Assembly: GCF_000735355.1 (NCBI RefSeq)
Contig: NZ_JMPI01000011.1
Span: 1 to 64,000, forward strand
Source of the DNA: Buttiauxella agrestis ATCC 33320
GTDB taxonomy: Bacteria; Pseudomonadota; Gammaproteobacteria; Enterobacterales; Enterobacteriaceae
Direction: 5' to 3'
DNA length: 64,000 nucleotides
Both the position numbers and the translations under genes were made by a program. The notes under the pieces are model-generated. The model saw nothing but the letters and a program-made list of their open reading frames with translations. It searched no databases and was not told the origin of the DNA. Each line of letters begins with the position of its first letter. The stretch's first letter is position 1. Shown here in pieces: positions 45,905 through 54,707 of the stretch.

Positions 45905-46447
45905 ATGAAAATGACGCAAACCGCCCCCTCCGCCGCCGTATCCAAATCTGATTTTTATTCGCATATCACCCGAGTGAAACAGGCCATTGATAAAGTGGCG
46001 TCGTATCTATGTATTTTAATTGTGGGATTAATGACGCTGCTGGTTACCTGGCAGGTTGCATCCCGTTATTTATTGAATAGTCCAAGTGCGGTCAGCGAAG
46101 TGCTGGCGCGTTATTTGTTTATCTGGCTGGTGCTGATTGGCGGGGCCTATGTTTTCGGTCTGCGCGAGCATATGGCTATCACTTTTATGCGCGATAAAAT
46201 GCCGCGTAAATTACGCCTTTCGCTGGAAATCATTGGCGAACTTGCCACCTCTGTATTTGCATTATTGGTGCTGACTATCGGGGGCTATATCGGGATGAGC
46301 CGCCAGATGGCGCAACTCGATTCCGCATTACAAATTCCAATCGGCATTATCTACATTGCAATTCCTCTCAGTGGTGCAATGACGCTGTTCTATTGCCTGT
46401 ATAACCAATATGGGCTGTTCAGAAAGTTCTCTTCGAAACAAGATTGA
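45905..46447 (+). CDS. TRAP transporter small membrane subunit (DctQ)
   Basis: A 180-residue protein with four membrane segments (about 38-60, 72-92, 115-135 and 150-172) matching the DctQ family, including RYLFIWLVLIGGAYVFGLREHMAITF. It supports the large subunit. Several start codons lie together (GTG 45893, ATG 45902, 45905 and 45911); 45905 is chosen because it is six bases after GGAG. The next gene begins 12 bases after the stop. Confidence 0.88.
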   Translation: MKMTQTAPSAAVSKSDFYSHITRVKQAIDKVASYLCILIVGLMTLLVTWQVASRYLLNSPSAVSEVLARYLFIWLVLIGGAYVFGLREHMAITFMRDKMPRKLRLSLEIIGELATSVFALLVLTIGGYIGMSRQMAQLDSALQIPIGIIYIAIPLSGAMTLFYCLYNQYGLFRKFSSKQD

Positions 46448-46459
46448 TTGGGTGTTGAT

Positions 46460-47767
46460 ATGGATATTGCAATTATTGTTGCTCTTGTAATGTTTAGCGG
46501 TGTGTTTATTTTACTGCTGGCGGGCACGCCAATTAGTATCAGCATCGGGATTTCTTCTTTTGCCGCAATGTTACTTATCTTACCTTTCGATGGTGCGATA
46601 TTAACGTCGGCACAGCGCGTTTTTGTTGGCCTCGACTCCTTTGCCTTATTAGCGATTCCCTTCTTTATACTGGCGGGGAATTTAATGAATAATGGTGGGA
46701 TCGCCATTCGTTTAATTAACTGCGCCAAAATGGTCAGTAATTTCTTGCCCGGTCCACTGGCGCAAACCAACGTTGTCGCCAATATGCTGTTTGGATCGAT
46801 CAGCGGTTCTGGTGTGGCGTCGGCCGCCGCGGTCGGTGGCATCATGTCGCCGATTCAGAAAAAAGAGCAGTACGATCCAGCGTTCAGTGCCGCAGTGAAC
46901 ATTGCTTCTGCACCAACGGGTATGCTGATTCCGCCAAGCAACTCTTTGATTGTTTACGCAACGGTGGCGGGTAGCGTGTCTATTTCCGCGCTGTTTATGG
47001 CCGGTTATGTACCGGGTATTCTGTGGGGTTTAGGTGTGATGCTGGTTGCGGGTTTCATTGCGAAACGCCGTGGCTATGTGGCCGACCGTTCGGCAAATAA
47101 AGGCCAGACGCTGCGTATTTTGTTTGATGCTATTCCAAGCCTGATGATGATTGTCGTGGTTATCGGCGGTATTCTGGGCGGCGTATTTACGGCGACGGAA
47201 GCATCGGCGATTGCGGTCGTTTATTCGTTAGTTCTCGGCATAATCTATCGCAATATTAAAATTGACGATTTGCCGAAGATATTCCTCGCCACGGCGAAAA
47301 TGACCGCGATTGTTATCTTCATGCTGGCGGCATCTTCGATTATGTCGTGGGTCATGGCCTTCACCAAAATACCGGCACTGATTGCCTCCGGTTTACTTTC
47401 TGCTACAGATAGCTTCATTGTTATTTTGCTGATTATGAATCTGGTATTGCTGGTGGTCGGCACCTTTATGGACCCAACGCCTGCGGTATTAATCTTCACC
47501 CCAATCTTCCTGCCAATTTGTATGCAGTTTGGAATGGACCCGGTGCATTTCGGTATCATGATGGTGTTTAACTTATCCCTCGGCACGATTACGCCACCGG
47601 TAGGGCCAATCTTATTTACCGGCTGTAAAGTGGGAGATATTAAGATTGAGCGCGTGATTAAGCCGTTGCTGCCATTCTTTGCGGTGATTGCGATTGTTCT
47701 GATGATGGTGACGTATTTACCGGCTATCACCATGGCACTGCCTCAGAGTATGGGGCTGGTGAAGTAA
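46460..47767 (+). CDS. TRAP transporter large permease (DctM)
   Basis: A 435-residue inner-membrane protein with about eleven to twelve segments, the ion-coupled permease of a TRAP system. Family stretches include AIPFFILAGNLMNNGGIA, FGSISGSGVASAAAVGGIM, PPSNSLIVYA and LGTITPPVGPILFTG. The ATG at 46460 is preferred over an in-frame TTG at 46448 that directly follows the dctQ stop. A hairpin with a T-rich tail follows the gene. Confidence 0.92.
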   Translation: MDIAIIVALVMFSGVFILLLAGTPISISIGISSFAAMLLILPFDGAILTSAQRVFVGLDSFALLAIPFFILAGNLMNNGGIAIRLINCAKMVSNFLPGPLAQTNVVANMLFGSISGSGVASAAAVGGIMSPIQKKEQYDPAFSAAVNIASAPTGMLIPPSNSLIVYATVAGSVSISALFMAGYVPGILWGLGVMLVAGFIAKRRGYVADRSANKGQTLRILFDAIPSLMMIVVVIGGILGGVFTATEASAIAVVYSLVLGIIYRNIKIDDLPKIFLATAKMTAIVIFMLAASSIMSWVMAFTKIPALIASGLLSATDSFIVILLIMNLVLLVVGTFMDPTPAVLIFTPIFLPICMQFGMDPVHFGIMMVFNLSLGTITPPVGPILFTGCKVGDIKIERVIKPLLPFFAVIAIVLMMVTYLPAITMALPQSMGLVK

Positions 47768-47786
47768 AAGTAGACTTTACACCTTC

Positions 47787-47825
47787 TGGCGGGGGTTCCT
47801 CCGCCACTTTACTCTTCCTCTTCCT
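47787..47825 (+). terminator. Probable terminator after the TRAP operon
   Basis: TGGCGGGGG pairs with CCTCCGCCA through one G-U pair and a very short loop. CTTTACTCTTCCTCTTCC follows and is T-rich but interrupted. The position 20 bp after the dctM stop fits. Confidence 0.65.
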
Positions 47826-48557
47826 CTTCATAATCCATTGCCGCTATAACTTAAATTACTCCATAAGCCTATGACCAGGGAATTATTTTAATTCGTGGTT
47901 ATATAAGTGGCTTTCACCATCAGTAATGTATTTTCAATAAAATAAAAAGTGCATCTCCAGGCAGTGAGCAATGCCCTCTTTACGCACACCTTGCAGTTAT
48001 CGACATCCAACTCGTTTGAGATAGTTCGCAATCAGTTAATTGAACCCATGAATGAGCCTAAGCTTTTGCGCGATAGTTTACATGCTGAAAAGCATATACG
48101 TAGCAAAACTGGAAAGTCACGTAGCGGAACTATGCGCATTCTCTCTGAAAGGAAAATGAGAGGATTTATCACTATGGAAAATGAGATGCTTAAATCTATT
48201 AATTGTACTTATGACATTAAATGAGAATTTATTTTAATTAGGCTCTGGCATTATTTTTTTCCCCTTCTTGACTAAGTCTCTGGGCCTTGTTGTTGGGAAG
48301 TACTTTGTTAACTATAACGAAAATAATTTACTAGTCGCTGCCTGTCCAAATTCGGATCATTTCACGAGTGTAAAATATTAGCTTGTGTTGTAGAGTAATT
48401 ACGAAAAGAAAATCACGAAGCGCAATAGTCATACGCCCCTTGGTTAATACCTCTAAGCTATATAAAGTTTCATTAAAATGGATAGGTAAATCTCAAACTC
48501 TATTAGCATGATGCTGATAAGGTTTGATATTTATTTTATAAAAAAAAGGGACATGAA
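47826..48557. other. AT-rich gap upstream of the fimbrial operon
   Basis: About 730 bp without a supported gene. One open frame (47949-48224, 91 codons from GTG) has no ribosome-binding site and no recognisable family. The region is much richer in A and T than the mdc and TRAP genes before it. I searched by eye for an invertible promoter with paired inverted repeats and for a recombinase gene and saw neither. AAAAAAAAGGGAC precedes the first fimbrial gene and acts as its ribosome-binding site. Confidence 0.5.
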
Positions 48558-49097
48558 ATGAATCATACATTTTTCAAAAAAGTGACGCTTGCATCTTTAG
48601 TTGCAGCAAGCGCTCTTGTTGGCTCTATGGCACATGCAGAAGATGACGCGAACATCCTGAACCTGGCAGTTTCAGGCTCTATTAGTGCTCCTCCTTGTAA
48701 AGTAGCTCTGAACAAGAATGCACTGGAACTGGGTTCACCTTTGATGGCTGACCTGAAAACTTCAGATCAAGAACCAACTCAGACTTCCGTACGTACTTTG
48801 CAAGTTGCTATCACTGACTGTGAAAGTATTAACGCGGAAGTCTCTGTTCTTGGTACCGCTGATGCCACAGACAGCACAATTCTTGCCAATGGCGCTGCTA
48901 CAAATGCAGCGACTAATGTGGGTATTGCTATGTGGAATCACGATGACTCCACTCAATACAAACTCGGCGGCGATCCAATTAAAACAACCGTCGCAATGGT
49001 TGGCCTGGATTTCGGATTAGTAAAATCTGACGCAACTAGCACCGTTACTGCGGGCGACGTATCTACTTCAGCTCAAATTAAAGTGACTTTCCTCTAA
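48558..49097 (+). CDS. Fimbrial subunit (probable major pilin)
   Basis: A 179-residue exported pilin. A signal peptide covers residues 1-27 (ending MAHA). The mature domain has the two pilin cysteines (APPCKVAL and TDCESINA) and ends IKVTFL, a beta strand that fits donor-strand exchange. It is the first gene of a chaperone-usher operon and probably the most expressed. Its sequence shares SVLGTAD with the next pilin, so the two are paralogues. Confidence 0.85.
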   Translation: MNHTFFKKVTLASLVAASALVGSMAHAEDDANILNLAVSGSISAPPCKVALNKNALELGSPLMADLKTSDQEPTQTSVRTLQVAITDCESINAEVSVLGTADATDSTILANGAATNAATNVGIAMWNHDDSTQYKLGGDPIKTTVAMVGLDFGLVKSDATSTVTAGDVSTSAQIKVTFL

Positions 49098-49136
49098 TTG
49101 CTATTTGCTAATCGGTTTAAAAATAAGGGATTTATT

Positions 49137-49703
49137 ATGAACAAGAAGATTTTAGTTCTTTCTTTGGCTATGGCATTTTCTAGCCTGGCAGGTGTAAGCC
49201 ACGCAGCGCAGGAAGCAAGTGTTAGCGACATTACGCTGACTGGCCATGTTATCGATTACGCTGCTTGTGAAATTGATGCTCCTAGCTCAGTAACCTTTGA
49301 TGACATCAGCATTTACGATATCGGTACCGTAGAATCAGGCAAGCCTTATAAAAATAACCCAGGTGCGGTATACGATATTACCCTGACCAAATGCCCTGCA
49401 GGACAAACTGTTTCTGTCAGCATTCTGGGTACCGCAGATGGCGAAAACAGCAGCCTGATCGCACTGGATGATGTACCTGGTAGCGCGCAGCACGTAGCGG
49501 TTAGCTTCTGGGACGAGGTTCTGCTTACACAGGAACATGTATTGATTAAAGCCAATAGCGGTAGCTCACTGGTTCATACTACCGAATCCTCCGGTAGTTC
49601 ACATATCCCTCTGTATGTTGCGCCAACTCAAACAGTATCTACCCAATCAGTCATTTCTGGCACCATCAGCGCTACGACTAACGTTAAAGTTAACTTCCTT
49701 TAA
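49137..49703 (+). CDS. Second fimbrial subunit
   Basis: A 188-residue pilin with a signal peptide (residues 1-23, ending SHAA). The mature part has two cysteines (DYAACEID and LTKCPAG), the shared SILGTAD stretch and a VKVNFL C-terminal strand. It follows the first pilin by 39 bp. It could be a minor shaft component or a terminator, but its order alone does not decide. The start at 49137 has AAGGGA upstream; the longer frame would begin at the previous stop. Confidence 0.83.
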   Translation: MNKKILVLSLAMAFSSLAGVSHAAQEASVSDITLTGHVIDYAACEIDAPSSVTFDDISIYDIGTVESGKPYKNNPGAVYDITLTKCPAGQTVSVSILGTADGENSSLIALDDVPGSAQHVAVSFWDEVLLTQEHVLIKANSGSSLVHTTESSGSSHIPLYVAPTQTVSTQSVISGTISATTNVKVNFL

Positions 49704-49765
49704 TTAGCTATTAGTCATCTCATGGCTGGCATTTTTGCCAGCCATTTTTATCTATGGAATACATC

Positions 49766-50485
49766 ATGAAATTACGTCCATTCGTCGCAGCAGCAATTTT
49801 TGCGCTGACAAGCCTGAGTTTCTCCTCCTCTGCAACTGTTCAGCTTTCGGCAAACCGTGTTTATTATCATGCCAAAGATCCTGATATCAATATCTCGGTT
49901 AAAAATTCAGAAGACCGTGAATATTTAGTCCAGTCGTGGATTGATGCGCAGGGAAATCCTGGGCTTGAAAAGAATGCCAAACTACCTTTCTTTGTTTCGC
50001 CACCTTTATTCCATATGGCAAATAAAAGTGAAGCGATTGTTCAGATAATGTATTCCGGTGAGGGTTTACCAACCGATCGTGAAAGCCTGGTTTGGTTAGA
50101 TGTTAAAGCTATTCCGGCAATGACAGATGGCGAGAAGTTGGTTAAAACCAAAGTCATGGTTGCGGTACTGACACGTATTAAAGTTTTCTATCGCCCTGAA
50201 AATCTCCCCGGTAACCTGGAAGACGCAATCGCGGCTCTTTCGTGGAAAAGGATGAGTAATGATACGGTTACCGTGACAAATAACTCACCTTATTATGTTG
50301 TTATGAATAAAGTTTTGATTAATAACGAAGCGTTAAAAATCTCCATTGAAGATAACAACACAGTAGTCGCCCCTCATGGTGAACAGACCTATAAAGTGAA
50401 GTCTGCACCTGCTGGGGCAAAAGTTGTCTGGACCGCAATGAATGAATTTTCTGTCACTTCGCCTGAGAAAACAGCGACGCTCTAA
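49766..50485 (+). CDS. Periplasmic fimbrial chaperone (PapD family)
   Basis: A 239-residue two-domain immunoglobulin-like chaperone. The signal peptide covers about residues 1-23. The family marks are RVYYHAKDPDINISVKNSEDREYLVQSWID at the N-domain edge and the VLTRIKVFYRP segment. It holds pilins in the periplasm by donor-strand complementation and delivers them to the usher. The ATG at 49766 lies closest to the signal peptide; an in-frame ATG four codons earlier lacks a ribosome-binding site. Confidence 0.93.
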   Translation: MKLRPFVAAAIFALTSLSFSSSATVQLSANRVYYHAKDPDINISVKNSEDREYLVQSWIDAQGNPGLEKNAKLPFFVSPPLFHMANKSEAIVQIMYSGEGLPTDRESLVWLDVKAIPAMTDGEKLVKTKVMVAVLTRIKVFYRPENLPGNLEDAIAALSWKRMSNDTVTVTNNSPYYVVMNKVLINNEALKISIEDNNTVVAPHGEQTYKVKSAPAGAKVVWTAMNEFSVTSPEKTATL

Positions 50486-50509
50486 TTCTAGATAAAATTG
50501 AAGTTTGCC

Positions 50510-53020
50510 ATGTCACTAATCATTGCTCGTGCCCTCGTGAAACTTGTTTTCATTCGCAGTTCATTGTTTTTATCTATTTTGGCGTCTATATCTATGGCGC
50601 AAGGTCAGGCTTATTTTGACCCCGGCATGATGCAGTCTGTGGGCGGTGCCCCCGCTATTACCGATCTCAATTCGGTATTAGCAAACCAGGTTAAAGAGGG
50701 GACTTATCACGTTTATATTGAAGTTAATGGCAAAAAATTCGCGACGGAAGATATTCAATTCTCAATGCAGAAAGAAGCACTTATCCCGTGTATTCCGGTT
50801 GAGATGTACGCAAAAATCGGCGTTGATTCATCTTCACACGATGTGAATATCAATCTGGACAAAGAAGATCGTAGCTGTGTATTACTGAACGAAGCTGTGC
50901 CGGTTGCCACGTCTTCGTTTGATTATCTTACTAAAAAACTGTCGCTCTCTTTCCCGCAAACTACGCTACGTACCTTGCTTAAAGATGAAATTCCCCCAGA
51001 GCTTTGGGATGACGGCATTCCCGCGTTGCTCATCGGTTACCAGGCGTCTGGTTCACAAACCATTGAAAATAAGCAAGATAGTTCTGCAGGTGCTGAAAAC
51101 TATGTCAATTTTAAAAATGGGCTGAATCTTGGCCCATGGCGTTTACGCAATTTATCGACTCTCTCGCAAAGTAGCGGGTCTGGTACGGAAGTGGAAAGCC
51201 TCAGCACTTACGTTGAGCGCGCAATTCCTTCGTTAAAAAGTGAACTGGTGATGGGCGACGCCTACACTAGTGGCGATCTGTTCGACAGTATTCGCATTAA
51301 AGGTCTGCAACTGACTTCTGATACCGAGATGATCCCGGATAGCATTAATGGTTTTTCTCCGGTTATCCGTGGTGTTGCGAATAGCAATGCAAAAGTCATT
51401 GTTCGGCAAAACAATAATATAATTTATCAAACCAATGTTGCACCCGGCCCGTTTGCTATTTCTGATATGGCTCCCGTTTCGTCCGGGGGAATATTAGATA
51501 TCACCATTCAAGAGGCTGATGGCAGCGAAAAACATCTTAGCCAGTCATTTTCTTCAATGTCTATTTTGCAGCGCCAGGGCTCGTTGAAATATGGGCTATC
51601 CGCCGGGAAATATTCAGAGGCAACAATAAAGTCTGAGGAGCCTGATGTATTCCAGGCTACAGCGGCTTACGGTTTACCCTATGATGTGACTTTATTAAGC
51701 GGTATACAGAATACCAACGATTACCGAAGCTACGACCTTGGTGTGGGGCTAGACTTAGGGTTTCTCGGCGCATTCTCCGTTGATGTGGCAAAAGAAAACT
51801 CCACGCTTGCGGAAAGTCATGAGAACCGCAGTGGAACTGCGATGCATCTTGCTTACTCTAACCATATGGAAACAACCCGCAGCGATATTAATTTTAATTA
51901 CACGCAATATAGTGACCGCTATGTTTCATTTGCCGATAACTATGGTACGGCAGACGAAAGTAAAGCGCGCGAAAAACAGTTCACGCTATCAATTAACCAG
52001 GCGGTGACTGACACTCAAACTATATTTGTTTCTATGAACCAAACTGATTATAGAGACAGCACCAGCTCAAAAATGTACCAGCTTGGATTTAACTCCCCGA
52101 TCGGGCCAGTAAGTACGTCACTCACCCTGAGCCTTAACCAGGATTTTGATGAAGAAGGGACCGTCACTAATGACAAACAGGTGATGGTCAACTTCACACT
52201 GCCTTTATCCGTATTCGACAAAGAAGCAAAAAATTCGGCTTCGTTAATGATGACCAATGACACCGAAGGGAATAGTAATCAAACGTTGGGCTTGCATGGC
52301 AATATCATGGATTCCGAAGTGTTCACCTATAACACGCAATTGGGTTACAACGTCAATAAGGGTGAAGAAGATGGCAGAAATGCCAGTATAACTACCGACT
52401 ATAAAGGGAGTTATGGTGAGATTCAGATGGGTTATAACCAGGATGAAAACCAAAAGCAGTTTACCTATGGGCTAAACGGGCAACTTATTATCCATCGCCA
52501 TGGAGCGACAATTGGTCAATATTCCGATGGCGCGTTAGCGTTGGTGAGTGCACCGGGTGCGAGCCATGTTGGTGTGAAAAATAACCTCGGCGTTTATACC
52601 GACTGGCGCGGTTATACCATCGTGCCTGAATTATCTGCATACGATAATAACTCGATTCAAATTGATGCTGACAGCGTGGGCGCTAATATTTCCTTTGAAA
52701 ATATCTCAACCAACGTTATTCCCACTAAAGATGCGGTCGTCCTTGCTAATTTCCCGGCGAATATTGGCCGTAAAGTGCTCTTTACTGTGAGCCAGAGAGG
52801 AAAAGTCATTCCCTTTGGTTCGCAAGCAAGCCTGATAGATAGCGACAGAATGTTCTTTGTAGGCGACGGTGGGCAACTCTTTATTACCGGTGCGCCGGAT
52901 GAAGGGGATCTCAGTATTAGTATGGACGATAAGCAGGCTTGCAAAGCACATTATAAATTGCCGGTCGCGAGCGGGAAATTACCGATAACAATGATGAAAC
53001 TAACCTGTGGGAATAGCTAA
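50510..53020 (+). CDS. Outer-membrane fimbrial usher
   Basis: An 836-residue usher with signal peptide (about 1-32), N-terminal periplasmic domain (FDPGMMQSVGGAPAITDLNSV), a 24-strand barrel, a plug region and two C-terminal domains ending in the cysteine pair (CKAHYK and LTCGNS). It forms the secretion pore for chaperone-pilin complexes. The start is the ATG at 50510; a TTG at 50498 is in frame. No strong ribosome-binding site is visible, so coupling with the upstream chaperone gene is possible. Confidence 0.92.
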   Translation: MSLIIARALVKLVFIRSSLFLSILASISMAQGQAYFDPGMMQSVGGAPAITDLNSVLANQVKEGTYHVYIEVNGKKFATEDIQFSMQKEALIPCIPVEMYAKIGVDSSSHDVNINLDKEDRSCVLLNEAVPVATSSFDYLTKKLSLSFPQTTLRTLLKDEIPPELWDDGIPALLIGYQASGSQTIENKQDSSAGAENYVNFKNGLNLGPWRLRNLSTLSQSSGSGTEVESLSTYVERAIPSLKSELVMGDAYTSGDLFDSIRIKGLQLTSDTEMIPDSINGFSPVIRGVANSNAKVIVRQNNNIIYQTNVAPGPFAISDMAPVSSGGILDITIQEADGSEKHLSQSFSSMSILQRQGSLKYGLSAGKYSEATIKSEEPDVFQATAAYGLPYDVTLLSGIQNTNDYRSYDLGVGLDLGFLGAFSVDVAKENSTLAESHENRSGTAMHLAYSNHMETTRSDINFNYTQYSDRYVSFADNYGTADESKAREKQFTLSINQAVTDTQTIFVSMNQTDYRDSTSSKMYQLGFNSPIGPVSTSLTLSLNQDFDEEGTVTNDKQVMVNFTLPLSVFDKEAKNSASLMMTNDTEGNSNQTLGLHGNIMDSEVFTYNTQLGYNVNKGEEDGRNASITTDYKGSYGEIQMGYNQDENQKQFTYGLNGQLIIHRHGATIGQYSDGALALVSAPGASHVGVKNNLGVYTDWRGYTIVPELSAYDNNSIQIDADSVGANISFENISTNVIPTKDAVVLANFPANIGRKVLFTVSQRGKVIPFGSQASLIDSDRMFFVGDGGQLFITGAPDEGDLSISMDDKQACKAHYKLPVASGKLPITMMKLTCGNS

Positions 53021-53021
53021 G

Positions 53022-54002
53022 ATGCGTGGTTCCTTAATAATATTACTGCTGTCAGGGTTGATTGCGCTATTCCCCACGCTCGCTTCAGCCTGCAATGTGC
53101 AAAGCCAATCCCGGCTTTCAATTGTGCTTAACGGATCGCTACAAAAAGATCCTCTGCAAGCCAGTGTGGGCGACACGCTGTATGTGAAACGCGCTTCGCT
53201 TTCTAGCCTTGCACATCAACGCAAGGATATTAGCTGCGCCTCATCGCAGTCGCAGGATCAGTTATCAATCACCGGGATCATGAACGGAAGCATGACGGGT
53301 GATAATGTTTATCCGACTTCGGTCGCAGGTATTGGCATTCGCCTTTCTTTGATTATTCGTCAGAAAGGAAACCACACGCCGCTTAGCACGCTGCCGGTTA
53401 ACGAACAGTTTGCGCTGGATGATAAAAGCGATTTAACCAGTGACGATGTTTTTATTAAAACCGAACTGGTCAAGACCGGCTCAATTGAGTCATTAGAGCA
53501 CATCAGCTATCAAAGTCCTTCCATATTGACTCTGACTCGTTCGGCACTACAGCAGTCAGTCAGCGTGGATTATTCTTTTAGTGCCACGCCACCTGCGGGG
53601 TATTGCCACTTCTTAGCGGCGAATGCGGCATTCAGCCTGGTTCCTGTTGATGTTGCGACACTACAAGCGCAGAAGACTGCCGCATCCACTCAGCTTGATA
53701 TCACTTATGTGTGTACCGGTTCCCCGGAACACATCGAAATGACGTTGTATGGTGTGGCAGCAGACCCGGAAAAGGGGATTTTGAAAAATACTCTGACTGC
53801 GGATAACGCGACGGGTGTGGGTGTGCAACTCCTCTATCGCAATCTGCCTTTGGCTTTTGGCTCGCCCGTGTCGCTCGATGATCTACCGATGGTGCATAAC
53901 CAGAGTTCGATACCGCTGGCGGCACGTTATATCGCAATCTCGCCAGAAGTGAAGGCCGGGAAAATTGATACCATTGCGACCATCAAACTTAACTTCCTAT
54001 AA
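53022..54002 (+). CDS. Putative two-domain tip adhesin
   Basis: A 326-residue exported protein, almost twice the size of the shaft pilins. A signal peptide (about 1-23) is followed by an N-terminal domain (about 24-185) and a C-terminal pilin-like domain (about 190-326, with cysteines in GYCHFLA and TYVCTGS). It ends IKLNFL, like the shaft subunits. This layout is the usual one for tip adhesins, in which the front domain binds the receptor. The receptor cannot be predicted. It begins one base after the usher stop. Confidence 0.82.
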   Translation: MRGSLIILLLSGLIALFPTLASACNVQSQSRLSIVLNGSLQKDPLQASVGDTLYVKRASLSSLAHQRKDISCASSQSQDQLSITGIMNGSMTGDNVYPTSVAGIGIRLSLIIRQKGNHTPLSTLPVNEQFALDDKSDLTSDDVFIKTELVKTGSIESLEHISYQSPSILTLTRSALQQSVSVDYSFSATPPAGYCHFLAANAAFSLVPVDVATLQAQKTAASTQLDITYVCTGSPEHIEMTLYGVAADPEKGILKNTLTADNATGVGVQLLYRNLPLAFGSPVSLDDLPMVHNQSSIPLAARYIAISPEVKAGKIDTIATIKLNFL

Positions 54003-54354
54003 TTTAAAGCAATCCCCACTACTTAAAAATACGGTTGGGTAAAACTCAACCGTTCTGGCACCGCAGGAAGTTTTCTTTACCGGAAAATGTGCCATAAGCC
54101 TTTCCAATATCTCCCCCAAAATCCCCCCTGGCTCACAAGTTTGCTCAAAAACTATCACTGAGAACTCTCACTTAAGCATTGCTAATGCGTGACTGTAATC
54201 ACACTAAACCAGCCAATCATCACGATTCAGCCCTTTTTTGTGGCGCAAATCACTATTGAAGCCGCGATTTCCACTTCGAAGTGGAAAACAACTCGCTACA
54301 AACCTTTAACCCTGGTCGATACCTTAAAAGCCTGACAGCGAAGAGGTACGTAGT
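54003..54354. other. Promoter region of the SFCGS/DUF4310-4312 operon
   Basis: A 352-bp gap without a gene. A hairpin ACGGTTGGGT/ACTCAACCGT (54032-54054) may end the fimbrial transcript. The perfect 20-bp palindrome at 54268 is a strong operator candidate. A GAGGT at 54342 serves the following GTG start. I found no acceptable sigma-54 promoter. Confidence 0.55.
54268..54287. promoter_or_regulatory. Perfect 20-bp palindrome, candidate operator
   Basis: TTTCCACTTC is followed directly by its exact reverse complement GAAGTGGAAA. It is centred 77 bp upstream of the PRD gene start, in the position of an activator or repressor site. The operon's own regulator (61076-62986) has DNA-binding domains and is the natural candidate to bind it. 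I noticed no second copy in the window. Confidence 0.65.
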
Positions 54355-54690
54355 GTGAATGACGGAGCGGTAATGGTTAATGAAGCCGGGTGTACCGAGG
54401 AAACGCTTCTCACCGAACGAGTGTTGGCGTTTATCAATACGCTGCTTATGAACAGAAACATCACGCCGAACGCGGTGCAGGAACAGATGCTGACATCCCA
54501 CGTTCGTGCCATGGCTCATCGGTCATTGACCGGCGAACCGCTGCCAGAAGTTGAAGAGAGTTTGTTTGAGGAAATCTCTGATGACTCGCTGGTGATGGCG
54601 AAAGAAGTGGTGGAACAGTTTGGCAATCTCCCTGTTGAAGAGGCGTGGTTGTTGTCGGTGCATTTTGAAGTCGCGAAAGACAATCTTTGA
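54355..54690 (+). CDS. Free-standing PRD-domain protein
   Basis: A 111-residue protein consisting of one PTS regulation domain. The two conserved histidines are His49 (MLTSHVRAMAHR) and His103 (AWLLSVHFEV), the residues that PTS proteins phosphorylate in larger regulators. It has no DNA-binding or RNA-binding domain. E. coli YhfY, in the unrelated yhf operon, is a comparable lone PRD. The GTG start at 54355 has GAGGT eight bases before it. It leads the operon and could sense PTS phosphorylation or act on the main regulator. Confidence 0.85.
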   Translation: MNDGAVMVNEAGCTEETLLTERVLAFINTLLMNRNITPNAVQEQMLTSHVRAMAHRSLTGEPLPEVEESLFEEISDDSLVMAKEVVEQFGNLPVEEAWLLSVHFEVAKDNL

Positions 54691-54707
54691 ATAATCAGGA
54701 GAAACAC

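Noticed and set aside
47949-48224. 91-codon open frame before the fimbrial operon
   Set aside because: It starts at a GTG without ribosome-binding site, lies in AT-rich DNA and resembles nothing I recognise. A small regulator cannot be fully excluded.
47826-48557. Invertible promoter (fim switch) for the fimbriae
   Set aside because: I saw no paired inverted repeats of suitable length and no recombinase gene nearby.
54128-54145. Possible sigma-54 promoter before the SFCGS operon
   Set aside because: CTGGCTCACAAGTTTGCTC has eleven instead of ten bases between GG and GC and a poor -24 box, and the operon regulator is not of the sigma-54 activator type.
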